The notes under the pieces were generated by a model that saw only the letters and a program-made list of their open reading frames with translations, searched no databases and was not told where the DNA came from. A stretch of 64,000 nt of DNA, from the NCBI GenBank assembly GCA_902363375.1, contig CABIZX010000002.1, positions 372,001 to 436,000 of the forward strand, read 5' to 3'. A program made the translations under genes and the position numbers. This stretch comes from Clostridiaceae bacterium (lineage in GTDB: Bacteria; Bacillota; Clostridia; Clostridiales; Clostridiaceae). Shown here in pieces: positions 54,329 through 63,088 of the stretch (position 1 is the stretch's first letter; every line of letters starts with the position of its first letter).

Positions 54329-55966
54329 ATGAAAGTTTTAATTGGAGGAGCATGGCCATATGCTAATGGGTCATTGCACATAGGTCATATTGCAGCATTA
54401 TTACCAGGAGATGTTATAGCTAGATATTATAGAGCAAAGGGCGATGATGTATTATATATTTCAGGGAGTGATTGCCATGGAACCCCTATATCTATTAGAG
54501 CAAAAAAAGAAGGGGTATCCCCAGAGATTATAGCTAGTAGATATCATGAGGAATTTAAATATTGTTTTGATAAATTAAATTTTAGCTATGATTGTTATTC
54601 TAGGACAGATGATGATTATCATAAGGAAGAAGTAAAAAAGATAATTATAAGCTTATATGAAAAGGGCTTAATATATGAGAAAAAGGTAGAACAAGTTTAC
54701 TGTGAGCATTGTAATCAATTTTTACCTGATAGATATGTGGAAGGCATATGTCCACATTGTAATAATATTGCAAGAGGAGATCAATGTGAAAGTTGTTCAA
54801 CATTACTAGATCCTTTAGAACTTAAGGATAGAAAATGTAAGTTGTGTGGAGGTAACCCGGTAGTAAAATCAACTAAACAACTATACTTTGCACTATCTAC
54901 CTTTGAAAAAGGACTTAGAAGGCATTTAGAAAAGTCTAAAAGTAAGTGGAGATTAAATGCAGTAAATAGTACAGAGAGGTATTTAAATGAGGGTTTAATG
55001 GATAGAGCTATTTCTAGAGATTTAGATATAGGAATAGATATACCTATTGAAGGATTTGAAGATAAAAAAGTGTATGTATGGATTGATGCAGTACTTGGAT
55101 ATTTAACTGTAAGTGAGAAGTGGGCAGAAGATAATAATAAAAATGCCAGTGAATATTGGAATAGTAGTAGCATATCTTATTATGTTCATGGAAAAGATAA
55201 TATACCATTTCACACTATTATACTTCCAGCCTTACTCAGAGGAACAGGACCAGAGAGAAATCCAGATAAGGTTATTTCTAGTGAATATGTGACTTTAGAA
55301 GGAAAGAAAATATCTACTAGTGATAATTGGGCAGTATGGATACCAGATATAGTAGAGAGGTATAATAGCGACTTAATAAGATATTTCTTTATAGCTAATG
55401 GACCTGAAAAAAGAGACAGTGATTTTTCATGGAGAGAGTTTATAAATAAAAATAACGGCGAACTATTAGGTGCCTATGGAAACTTAGTTAATAGAACATT
55501 AGCCTTTACTAAAAGGTATTTTAATAGTTATATACCTAAAGGCAAAATTAATGAATCAATTAAAACTAATATAGAAGAGTTATATGAAGATATTGGGAAA
55601 AGTATTGAAGAAGGAAACTTAAAGACTGCCATAGAAAAAATATTTACCTTTATAAGACGTATAAATAAGTATTTTGATGAGGAAACTCCTTGGATAACTA
55701 TAAAAGAGGATAAAGAAAAATGTGGAAATATCATTTATAACTGTTTATATTCAATTATAAATATAGCAAATCTATTAAATCCGTTTTTACCGGAGTCTTC
55801 TTTAAAAATAAAAAGTTGGTTTTCTTGTGAAGAAAACACATGGACAGAGATTAAGTTAAAATCCGAAATAAATATAGGTGAATTTCATATTTTATTTGAA
55901 AGGTTAGATAAGAGTCTTATTGATGAAGAATTAGAGAAGTTAGAGGAGAAAGTAGAGTTAGCTTAA
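54329..55966 (+). CDS. metG: Methionyl-tRNA synthetase
   Basis: Charges tRNA-Met. A 545-residue class I enzyme with HIGH in GSLHIGHIAALLPGD and a zinc insert with four CxxC knuckles (CEHC, CPHC, CESC, CKLC; about residues 130-180). The KMSKS loop reads KKISTS rather than KMSKS. The anticodon-binding domain (about 400-530) has NLVNRTLAFTKRYF. There is no C-terminal tRNA-binding domain. The double-knuckle and KISTS form marks the archaeal-like or second MetRS of some Firmicutes. The start follows AAAAGGAGG and the T-box lies upstream. Confidence 0.92.
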   Translation: MKVLIGGAWPYANGSLHIGHIAALLPGDVIARYYRAKGDDVLYISGSDCHGTPISIRAKKEGVSPEIIASRYHEEFKYCFDKLNFSYDCYSRTDDDYHKEEVKKIIISLYEKGLIYEKKVEQVYCEHCNQFLPDRYVEGICPHCNNIARGDQCESCSTLLDPLELKDRKCKLCGGNPVVKSTKQLYFALSTFEKGLRRHLEKSKSKWRLNAVNSTERYLNEGLMDRAISRDLDIGIDIPIEGFEDKKVYVWIDAVLGYLTVSEKWAEDNNKNASEYWNSSSISYYVHGKDNIPFHTIILPALLRGTGPERNPDKVISSEYVTLEGKKISTSDNWAVWIPDIVERYNSDLIRYFFIANGPEKRDSDFSWREFINKNNGELLGAYGNLVNRTLAFTKRYFNSYIPKGKINESIKTNIEELYEDIGKSIEEGNLKTAIEKIFTFIRRINKYFDEETPWITIKEDKEKCGNIIYNCLYSIINIANLLNPFLPESSLKIKSWFSCEENTWTEIKLKSEINIGEFHILFERLDKSLIDEELEKLEEKVELA

Positions 55967-56050
55967 CTAAATTCCATTAACAAAATATTTTTAAAACGTG
56001 TTAGCTTATTATGATATAATTAATATATCAGGTCATCTTTAAAATTTAAT

Positions 56051-56158
56051 GGGATTTTTGTGAAATAAACTAATATAAATATTTGAGATGTACTTATATT
56101 ATTAAAATTCATCTTAAATATTTTATATAATAATTAGAAATGCATTTTGTGTAAGCCC
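56051..56158. repeat. Palindromic repeat, long form
   Basis: Outer arms GGGATTTTTGTGAAATAAAC and the inverse near 56139-56158 (degenerate), with an inner stem ATTTGAGATG-TAC / AATTCATCTTAAAT around TTATATTATTA. Same family as 61043. It follows metG and may end its transcript. Confidence 0.7.
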
Positions 56159-56239
56159 ACTTGTAATTTATCCATAAGCCTTTAAAAATTATCAAAAAAA
56201 TATAGAGTATTAAGAAGACTTATGGTAGGGGATGACAAT

Positions 56240-56362
56240 ATGTTATTAGAAACTGTATATAGTATTATATTTGATTTAGATGGAACAATGTGGGATTCAT
56301 GAGATACTATAGTAGATATATGGAATGAAGCTATAAAGGAATTAAAAGAGATATATTTATAG
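56240..56362 (+). pseudogene. HAD-hydrolase gene fragment with in-frame stop
   Basis: ATG at 56240 after TAGGGGATGA opens a frame with the HAD motif IIFDLDGTMWDS, then TGA at 56300-56302, then another 18 open codons (DTIVDIWNEAIKELKE) and a stop. The remaining 180 or so codons are missing. It is a recently broken and truncated HAD phosphatase gene. Confidence 0.75.
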
Positions 56363-56377
56363 GTGATAATATAAAAA

Positions 56378-56425
56378 TATAATCCTGGTGAAGAAAATTA
56401 ACATCTTCATTGGGATTATATTTTA
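56378..56425. terminator. Hairpin between pseudogene and membrane protein gene
   Basis: ATAATCCTGGTGAAGA / TCTTCATTGGGATTAT (56379-56394 and 56404-56419, with G-T pairs), then ATTTT. Confidence 0.7.
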
Positions 56426-56435
56426 AATATATATT

Positions 56436-56702
56436 TTAATTAGTTGAATTCTTATTTATATTTAAGCAAACTAGAACTCCAATGGATACACAGATTAGTA
56501 CAAGTAAAGATGAGATTTCTATTGATACTATATCAGATGTGCTTATAAGAGTTAATAGTTTTAATTGAATATTGAGATTAAGTCCTAAAAGCATAGAGAG
56601 AGAGGAAAGTATAGTAACTATTAATGATAATATGCATAAGGAACACACTATTCCTGTAATTATACGAATTAATTTCTCTTTTCTGTTCATGTTTATTGTC
56701 AT
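56436..56702 (-). CDS. Small two-helix membrane protein
   Basis: 88 residues: a basic start (MTINMNRKEKLIRIIT), one membrane helix (about 14-38), a hydrophobic link with LNIQLKLLTL, a second helix (about 60-80) and an Asn-rich tail. AAAGG lies 8-9 bases before the ATG. No family is recognised. It is a single gene divergent from the MgtC-like gene. Confidence 0.55.
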   Translation of the reverse strand: MTINMNRKEKLIRIITGIVCSLCILSLIVTILSSLSMLLGLNLNIQLKLLTLISTSDIVSIEISSLLVLICVSIGVLVCLNINKNSTN

Positions 56703-56833
56703 TTTAGATACCTTTAAATGATTATCTAAAAGCCTCCTTTTTTTAGATTGTAAATTTATTATAACACTTTTTTAAACAAAATTATACTTACGAATATAAT
56801 ATAAGTACTATATTGTAATAGGGGGAAGGTATT

Positions 56834-57439
56834 ATGGATTATATAGTAATGTTGGAAAGACTTATAGTAAGCGTTATAGTAGGCGGACTTGTTGGATATG
56901 AAAGAGAATTTAAGAATAGCCCAGCGGGGTTTAGAACTCATATATTAGTATGCTTAGGAGCTACAATTATTTCTTTAATAACAGAATATGATATACAGAG
57001 AGTCATGACGATAGCTCAAGATCCTATGTATTCAGGCTTTATAAAAGTTGATATAGCTAGGTTGGGTGCTCAAGTTATAAGTGGTGTAGGATTTTTAGGG
57101 GCAGGTACTATTCTACGGGATAAAGGGTCAGTACGAGGATTAACAACTGCTGCAACTCTTTGGACTGTAGCATGCTTAGGTTTGGCTGTTGGAAGGGGAC
57201 TCTTCGCATTGTCATTAACAGGAGCTCTAATTGTATTTATAATACTAAGTGTATTTAAAAAGGCTGATAAAGTAATACAAAAGGATATAAGCTGGAGGAA
57301 ACGATTTAGAAGAAAAAATAAAAAGAGTGAAATTGAAGATGAAAAAGATGAAAGTACTATAGAAACAAATAATGATAAGGAAGTTATAACTTTATATGAA
57401 AATGTAAATGAAGGGCCTTTCCAAAATAAACAAATGTAA
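56834..57439 (+). CDS. MgtC/SapB-family membrane protein
   Basis: 201 residues. Four membrane helices with MgtC features: the LVGYEREFKNSPAGFRTHIL loop with conserved Arg/Glu, ISGVGFLGAGTILRDKGSVRG and LTTAATLWTVACLGLAVGRG. A Lys/Glu-rich cytoplasmic tail follows (about 155-195). The last few residues (EGPFQNKQM) are coded by the arm of a palindromic repeat. The start follows AGGGGGAAGG. MgtC-like proteins act in Mg2+ or membrane-potential homeostasis. Confidence 0.88.
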   Translation: MDYIVMLERLIVSVIVGGLVGYEREFKNSPAGFRTHILVCLGATIISLITEYDIQRVMTIAQDPMYSGFIKVDIARLGAQVISGVGFLGAGTILRDKGSVRGLTTAATLWTVACLGLAVGRGLFALSLTGALIVFIILSVFKKADKVIQKDISWRKRFRRKNKKSEIEDEKDESTIETNNDKEVITLYENVNEGPFQNKQM

Positions 57440-57764
57440 GGAAATATTTAAGCTGTACTTATATTATTACCGCTGAGCCATTTCAAAATATTGATTTACT
57501 AAAGCATTTATTCAAGGTAAAATCTACAACACAACAACTCGTATGCACTTAAACAAGTTGAGTTGCTTAGGATTTTACCATTCATAAATACTAAGAAATC
57601 AATATTAATAGGAGATTCTTCTAATAAATTAGAAGAACTAAGTTCGAATAACTAAATCAAAGATTTAGATTCTTACTTATGCAAATGGCATTGGCTAACA
57701 ATAATATTAAAGTGCAGCTTAAATATTTTATATGATATTGGTAATATATTTTGTAAAAACCTCT
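57413..57764. repeat. Long palindromic repeat split by a second palindromic insert
   Basis: The left half (57413-57469, GGGCCTTTCCAAAATAAAC ... AAATATTTAAGCTGTACTTA) and right half (57700-57764, AAAGTGCAGCTTAAATATTT ... ATTTTGTAAAAACCTC) together form the repeat seen at 61043. They are separated by about 230 bases. Inside is an imperfect 120-bp palindrome with ends AATATTGATTT and AAATCAATATT (57487-57606), plus smaller hairpins such as CTTCTAATAAATTAGAAG. Confidence 0.7.
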
Positions 57765-57982
57765 TTAAATTATAAAAATAAAAACCTAATCTGAGATAAG
57801 TTATAATGATTTAATTATTTTTATAAATAAAAATAGTTATCTATATTTACATAAAATAGAATATATGTGATATAATTGATATTAATTAAGAACTGATGAG
57901 TTAGTCAGGAATATAATTTAAAAGCTAATATAAAATAGTATTTAAATAATTAAATTAATATAAAGGTTAATGGAGGTTGGAG

Positions 57983-58486
57983 ATGAAAAAAACTGCAATT
58001 TTAACCATAAGTGATAAAGGGTATGAGGGGCAGCGCTTGGATGAGACTGGACAAGTATTAAAAAAATACTTAGAAGAAAGTGACTATAGAGTTGAGTATT
58101 ACAAAGTTATACCTGATGAAGTAGAAAATATAAAAAAGGAACTAAAACATATATGTGATGAACTGAAAATACCATTAGTAATAACTAATGGAGGAACTGG
58201 TTTTTCAAAGAGAGATGTTACTCCAGAGGCAACTATACAAGTTATAGATAAGAAGGTGCCTGGTATTGCAGAATATATGAGAATGAAGTCTATGGAGATA
58301 ACATCAAGGGCTATGTTATCTAGAGGTGTGGCAGGAATTAGAAAAAATTCTTTAATTATAAATCTACCAGGAAGTCCTAGAGGAGCAAAAGAAAATTTGG
58401 GGTTTATTTTGCCATCCTTAGGCCATGGCTTAGAGATTTTATCTGGTGAAGCGTCGGAATGTGCTAGAGGAGAAAAAACTTTATAG
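57983..58486 (+). CDS. Molybdenum cofactor protein, MoaB/Mog type
   Basis: About 167 residues of the MoaB/Mog fold: ILTISDKGYEGQRLDETG, VITNGGTGFSKRDVTPEAT, and SLIINLPGSPRGAKENL. These bind molybdopterin and catalyse or assist its adenylylation before metal insertion. ATG 57983 follows GGAGG; TTG at 57977 is too close. It is the first of four molybdenum cofactor genes; moaA follows 22 bases later. Confidence 0.9.
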   Translation: MKKTAILTISDKGYEGQRLDETGQVLKKYLEESDYRVEYYKVIPDEVENIKKELKHICDELKIPLVITNGGTGFSKRDVTPEATIQVIDKKVPGIAEYMRMKSMEITSRAMLSRGVAGIRKNSLIINLPGSPRGAKENLGFILPSLGHGLEILSGEASECARGEKTL

Positions 58487-58508
58487 AGTTTATAGAGGGG
58501 GAATAGCT

Positions 58509-59519
58509 ATGAGGGATGCCCAAGGACGTCAAATAAATTATCTAAGAATTTCACTTACAGATAAGTGTAATTTAAGATGTATGTATTGCATGCCAGAAGG
58601 AGAATGTAATCAAGATTATGTCAATTCAAGGATGTCTATAGAAGAAATGGATTTAATTATTAGAATATTCTCTGAAATTGGCGTGGAAAAGATTAGATTT
58701 ACGGGGGGAGAGCCTTTAGTTGTAAAGGATATTTCAAAAATTATATATAATACATCACAAATTAATGGGATTAAAGATATATCATTAACTACAAATGGAG
58801 TATTTCTAGAAGATAAGATAGATGAATTAAAAGAAGCTGGCTTAAATAGAGTAAATATTAGCATGGATACATTAAAGGAAGATAAATATCAATCAATAAC
58901 AGGCAAAGAATATCTTAAAAAAGTACAAAGAGGTATTGAAAAATGCTTAGATAGAGGAATTGTACCAGTAAAGATAAACGTTGTACTTATGAGAGATATA
59001 AATTCAGATGAGATTGATGACTTTATCAAAGTTACAGAGGAGATGCCTGTAGATGTGAGATTTATAGAATTAATGCCAATAGGAGCAGGGGCAGAATTAT
59101 TTGAGAATCATTTTCTATCTTACAAAGATATACTAGAATCTCATCCTAATCTCATACCAGAAGGGCATGTAACATCTTCAACGGCAGAGCTTTATAAAAG
59201 TAATAAAGGCATAGGAAGAGTTGGATTTATTACTCCTCTCAGTTGTAAGTTTTGTAGTGAGTGCAATAGAGTTAGATTAACTAGTGAAGGTAGTATTAAA
59301 CCTTGTTTACATAGTGAAGAAGAAATTAATATACTATCAGATATAAGAAATTTATTAAGATATAAAAACTTATCTCACGCTGAGTTAAAGGCAAGCTTAG
59401 AATATAAAAAAGTTAAAAATAAAATTTTGAAAGCAATGTATAAGAAGCCCTTAGAGCATAAATTATCTAAGAATGAAAAAAGTAGAAGCAATAAGGAAAT
59501 GTTTCAAATAGGAGGATAA
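58509..59519 (+). CDS. moaA: GTP 3',8-cyclase
   Basis: Radical SAM enzyme that starts molybdopterin synthesis from GTP, with MoaC. About 336 residues: the SAM cluster CNLRCMYCMPEG, KIRFTGGEPL, and the C-terminal second cluster CKFCSECNRVRLTSEGSIKPC. The chain ends in the family's Gly-Gly (QIGG). ATG 58509 follows GAGGGGG (58494-58500); the open frame begins earlier without a site. Confidence 0.95.
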   Translation: MRDAQGRQINYLRISLTDKCNLRCMYCMPEGECNQDYVNSRMSIEEMDLIIRIFSEIGVEKIRFTGGEPLVVKDISKIIYNTSQINGIKDISLTTNGVFLEDKIDELKEAGLNRVNISMDTLKEDKYQSITGKEYLKKVQRGIEKCLDRGIVPVKINVVLMRDINSDEIDDFIKVTEEMPVDVRFIELMPIGAGAELFENHFLSYKDILESHPNLIPEGHVTSSTAELYKSNKGIGRVGFITPLSCKFCSECNRVRLTSEGSIKPCLHSEEEINILSDIRNLLRYKNLSHAELKASLEYKKVKNKILKAMYKKPLEHKLSKNEKSRSNKEMFQIGG

Positions 59520-59522
59520 CTT

Positions 59523-60020
59523 ATGATTAGAGATGTTCAAATTGATGATGGATTTACACATATAAATGAGCAAGGAAGAGCTAAAATGGTAGATGTTAGT
59601 GAAAAGAAAAAGACGGTTAGGGAGGCAATAGCTTGTGGAGCTGTCTATATGAAAAAAACTACTTTAGAGAAGATAGCTAAAGGAGATATTGTAAAGGGAG
59701 ATGTACTTTCTGTAGCACAAGTAGGGGGGATAATGGGAGCAAAGAAAACAGCTGATATAATCCCCATGTGTCACTCTATCATGATGTCGGGATGTGATAT
59801 TACTTTCCAACTAGACTATGAAAAAAGCAAAGTAGATATAATAGCTACAGCGAAAACCGTAGGAGAAACGGGTATAGAAATGGAAGCTTTAACAGCTGTG
59901 TCTGTAGCAGCACTAACTATATACGATATGTGTAAGGCAGTAGATAAATCTATGATTATAAGTGATATTAGGTTACTTAGAAAAATTGGTGGTAAGTCTG
60001 GGGAAATTAATAATTTTTAA
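59523..60020 (+). CDS. moaC: Cyclic pyranopterin monophosphate synthase
   Basis: Converts the MoaA product to cyclic pyranopterin monophosphate. 165 residues with [12 protein letters not shown], the [14 protein letters not shown] active-site segment, [20 protein letters not shown] and [21 protein letters not shown]. It starts three bases after moaA's stop, with the site AGGAGG at the moaA end. The order moaA-moaC fits the pathway. Confidence 0.95.
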   Translation: MIRDVQIDDGFTHINEQGRAKMVDVSEKKKTVREAIACGAVYMKKTTLEKIAKGDIVKGDVLSVAQVGGIMGAKKTADIIPMCHSIMMSGCDITFQLDYEKSKVDIIATAKTVGETGIEMEALTAVSVAALTIYDMCKAVDKSMIISDIRLLRKIGGKSGEINNF

Positions 60021-60035
60021 GGTAGGGGAATAGCT

Positions 60036-60470
60036 ATGGCAAAGGTTATTAGCATAAATATTAGTACTGAAAAAGGGATTATAAAAACACCTATAGAAAA
60101 GGGATTTTTCAAGGTGGATTTTGGTTTAGAAGGAGATGCTCATGGCGGTAATTGGCATAGACAAGTTAGCTTATTGGGAGATGAGAGTATCGATAAGGTT
60201 AGAGGAAAGATAAATAAGGAGCTTGTACCTGGAATATTTGCAGAAAATATAACTACTAAAGGTATAACTTTATATGAGTTGCCTATAGGGACAAGACTTT
60301 CCATAGGTGATGTTATTATGGAAGTAACACAGATTGGGAAAGAGTGTCACAAGGGTTGTGAAATAATGAAGGCAACTGGAGAATGTGTCATGCCAAGAGA
60401 AGGAATTTTTGCAAGTGTACTAAAGGAAGGTTGGGTTAGTCCAGGAGATGAGATTTCCGTTATCTTATAA
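60036..60470 (+). CDS. MOSC domain protein
   Basis: 144 residues: DFGLEGDAHGGNWHRQVSLL, FAENITTKGITLYELPIGT and the cysteine segment VTQIGKECHKGCEIMKATGEC, typical of small MOSC proteins that carry sulfur or molybdenum cofactor. Located in the moa operon, 15 bases after moaC. moaD, moaE and moeA genes are not in the window. Confidence 0.88.
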   Translation: MAKVISINISTEKGIIKTPIEKGFFKVDFGLEGDAHGGNWHRQVSLLGDESIDKVRGKINKELVPGIFAENITTKGITLYELPIGTRLSIGDVIMEVTQIGKECHKGCEIMKATGECVMPREGIFASVLKEGWVSPGDEISVIL

Positions 60471-60673
60471 AGTGTATTTGTCAACGTAGTAAGACTATGA
60501 TAGTATATAAAAACGTAAGAAGCTATAAGAACCTGTATAAAGTAAGTTAATCTTGAGTTAATATGAAGATGAAAACTTAACCTTTTTTTAGGATTATCAA
60601 CTTTATTTTAAGGTACTATGTTAAAAAATTCTTATATACTAGACTTAACAGTAACTAAGGAGGAAATAAAATT

Positions 60674-61024
60674 ATGTCTAATTTACCTAATTGTCCAAAG
60701 TGTAATTCAGAATATACTTATGAGGATGGAAGTATCTTTGTATGTCCAGAATGTGCCCATGAGTGGGGAATACATTTAGAAGGTGAAAATAGTGAAAATG
60801 TTAATGTAATAAAAGATGCCAATGGCAATGTGCTACAAGATGGTGATTCTGTAACAATAATTAAAGATCTTAAAGTAAAAGGTGCTTCATCATCAATAAA
60901 GATAGGTACAAAAGTAAAAAATATACGTTTAGTTCCTGATTCACCTAATGGTCATAATATCGACTGTAAAATTGATGGCTTTGGAGCTATGAGTTTAAAA
61001 TCTGAATTTGTTAAAAAGATATAA
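60674..61024 (+). CDS. PhnA/YjdM-type zinc-ribbon protein
   Basis: 116 residues: N-terminal zinc ribbon [16 protein letters not shown]... CPECAHEW, then the PhnA domain with [23 protein letters not shown] and the basic stretch [12 protein letters not shown]. The family was named for phosphonate use but its role is unclear. The ATG follows AAGGAGG. It is a single gene with a palindromic repeat as terminator. Confidence 0.88.
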   Translation: MSNLPNCPKCNSEYTYEDGSIFVCPECAHEWGIHLEGENSENVNVIKDANGNVLQDGDSVTIIKDLKVKGASSSIKIGTKVKNIRLVPDSPNGHNIDCKIDGFGAMSLKSEFVKKI

Positions 61025-61042
61025 ATTAGAGTTAGTATTATA

Positions 61043-61156
61043 AAAGGGATTTGCAAAATAAGCTAATATAAAGAAATATTTAAGACGCACTTATATTATT
61101 AAAGTGCATCTTAAATATTTTATATGATATTAGTATTTTATTTTGCAAATCCCTTT
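61043..61156. repeat. Palindromic repeat, long form, acting as bidirectional terminator
   Basis: Perfect 18-bp outer arms AAAGGGATTTGCAAAATA (61043-61060) and inverse (61139-61156). The inner stem AAATATTTAAGACGCAC / GTGCATCTTAAATATTT encloses TTATATTATTAAA. It lies between the converging PhnA-like and nuclease-like genes. Confidence 0.8.
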
Positions 61157-61159
61157 ATT

Positions 61160-62221
61160 TTATTTAAGCTTAAAGTTTATAGTAACTGGATTGTGATCTG
61201 AATACTTAAACTCTTGGTTAGTTCCTTTAGTTGAAATTACTTCAATATTATCAGATACTAGAAAACCATCAATTATTGAAAGTAAGTTTTCACCCTTAGT
61301 GTAAGGAGTGGCTACAGTTCTAGAAGTAGCTACAGTTTTATCATAGGCAAAGGAGTAACCCTTAGGAACAAAGTCTTCAGGTATGTCTTGTAGCCAATCA
61401 GGCCATTCTTCAGTAGTTTCAAAATCAAAGGCGTTAGTTCCAGGAATCTGTTGATTCCAATCACCACCTATAATCACATAGTTTCCTTTTGAATATTCCT
61501 CTTCTAAAATAGATTTAATGTAATCAAGTTGAACTTTTCGTATAACTCCCCCTTTATCATAGGCAGATAAATGAGCATTTATGGCTATCAGTTCTTTACC
61601 GTTATCTACAGGCAACCTATTTATAACCATGGCTCTATCTAAATCAGCTAATTGGACGAAGAAGGAAGACTTACCAGGCAAATCATGCCTAGTGGCAGAT
61701 TCTATATTAAACTTAGACAAAGTTGTAAGTCCAGCAAGAACCTGTCCATGAGGTTTAGATAGTGGTACAGGAACCCATGGAACCTTATAATTTATAGCGA
61801 AGTTTGTGCTATAATCTACAAAATTTTCTTTTAATCTTTCTAACTGATTGATTTTATAGCTTCTAGTAGCTTTTACATCTACCTCTTGCAAGAACACTAT
61901 GTCAGAATTTAAATCTTTAATTATGCTTTCTATGTTATCTAGATTTTCTAATACCTTTTCTTTACTAGAACCTCTAGACATAATACCACCGTCCATAAAG
62001 AAGTCTACGTTTTCATCCATAGTCCCATATCCGGTATTAAAGGTAGTTATACTTAAGCTTGAATTAGCTTTAATAATTTCATCCTTGTTATTTTCTATAT
62101 CAATAACAATTTTTTCTTCAGGTTTATAATCCGTAATAAACATAAATCCTACATATCCAATGGCGATAACTAGAATAGCTAAAATTACAGCCAGAGATAT
62201 TTTTAATACTTTCTTTACCAT
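61160..62221 (-). CDS. Endonuclease/exonuclease/phosphatase family protein, membrane-tethered
   Basis: 353 residues. An N-terminal membrane helix (about 5-27, LKISLAVILAILVIAIGYVGF) anchors an outward EEP domain: LQEVDVKATRS (catalytic Glu), INAHLSAYD, VIIGGDWNQQIPG and YSDHNPVTINFKL (catalytic Asp-His). Members cleave phosphodiester bonds in DNA or in lipids or inositol phosphates. The start follows TTAGGAGGAT. It is a single gene. Confidence 0.85.
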   Translation of the reverse strand: MVKKVLKISLAVILAILVIAIGYVGFMFITDYKPEEKIVIDIENNKDEIIKANSSLSITTFNTGYGTMDENVDFFMDGGIMSRGSSKEKVLENLDNIESIIKDLNSDIVFLQEVDVKATRSYKINQLERLKENFVDYSTNFAINYKVPWVPVPLSKPHGQVLAGLTTLSKFNIESATRHDLPGKSSFFVQLADLDRAMVINRLPVDNGKELIAINAHLSAYDKGGVIRKVQLDYIKSILEEEYSKGNYVIIGGDWNQQIPGTNAFDFETTEEWPDWLQDIPEDFVPKGYSFAYDKTVATSRTVATPYTKGENLLSIIDGFLVSDNIEVISTKGTNQEFKYSDHNPVTINFKLK

Positions 62222-62473
62222 ATAATCCTCCTAAAATAAATACTATAAGATTATTGTAGCATGGAAACTATGGTCATCATAGTATTCAAAAGTTTTTAAG
62301 AGTATATTGCAAAAGGTATTTTATCGTAAAACTTATTTGTAATATTTTCTCCTTTTTATTATGTTGTATGAAATATATTTAAGGGTTATTATATGCTACA
62401 TAAAATACAAAGTCCATATGTATTTCTATATAAGATTAATTAGCTAAAACTTAAATTAAAAAGGAAAATTAAT

Positions 62474-62881
62474 ATGGCAAAAATAAATTTTTCAAGTGAG
62501 GGAACTACGCCATTTGAACAATTACTTGGCTATAACAAGGAAATTATGAAAGGTTGGACTAATTTAGAGATAGAATTCTTAAAATCAAGGACCTTCAATT
62601 ATAAATTTAAAGAAGAGATAAGACGAACTCTTGCTCATAACAATGGATGTAAATACTGTATGGCAAAGGGAAAGCCTTCTGAAAATATAGAAGATAGTAA
62701 AGTATTAATGGCAACAAAGGTTTCAGATATGATTTCAAGGAATATACCTTTACCAAAGGAGATATTTGATGATTTAAGAGAAGTATTTAGTGAAAAAGAG
62801 ATTTCAGAACTCTTTGCATTAATTTGCTTTTTCACAACATCACAAAGGTTTGGAGCATTACTTGAGTTAGAACCCAGCTAA
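62474..62881 (+). CDS. AhpD-like/carboxymuconolactone decarboxylase family protein
   Basis: 135 residues, helical. It contains the redox-type motif ANNGCKYCMAKGK-like CKYC (about residue 57-60) placed as in AhpD-fold proteins (EIRRTLAHNNGCKYCMAKG). A role in peroxide defence or thiol redox is possible; the substrate is unknown. The start follows AAAAAGGAAAA. It is a single gene. Confidence 0.75.
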   Translation: MAKINFSSEGTTPFEQLLGYNKEIMKGWTNLEIEFLKSRTFNYKFKEEIRRTLAHNNGCKYCMAKGKPSENIEDSKVLMATKVSDMISRNIPLPKEIFDDLREVFSEKEISELFALICFFTTSQRFGALLELEPS

Positions 62882-63088
62882 TAATACAATTTCATCTTAT
62901 AGAGTCACGTAACCCATAATCTAATCCATTAGGGGCTAGTCAAGAAAAAGTTTATATTGTAAAATGAGTGTCTAGTTTTAATAAATTTTTATTTTATTGT
63001 ATAATTGAAAGTAAAGTTTAAATAACTGATCAAAATAAAAATATAAGAAAATTTATTATTAAGATAAAATGGGTAAGGTGTGAGAGAA

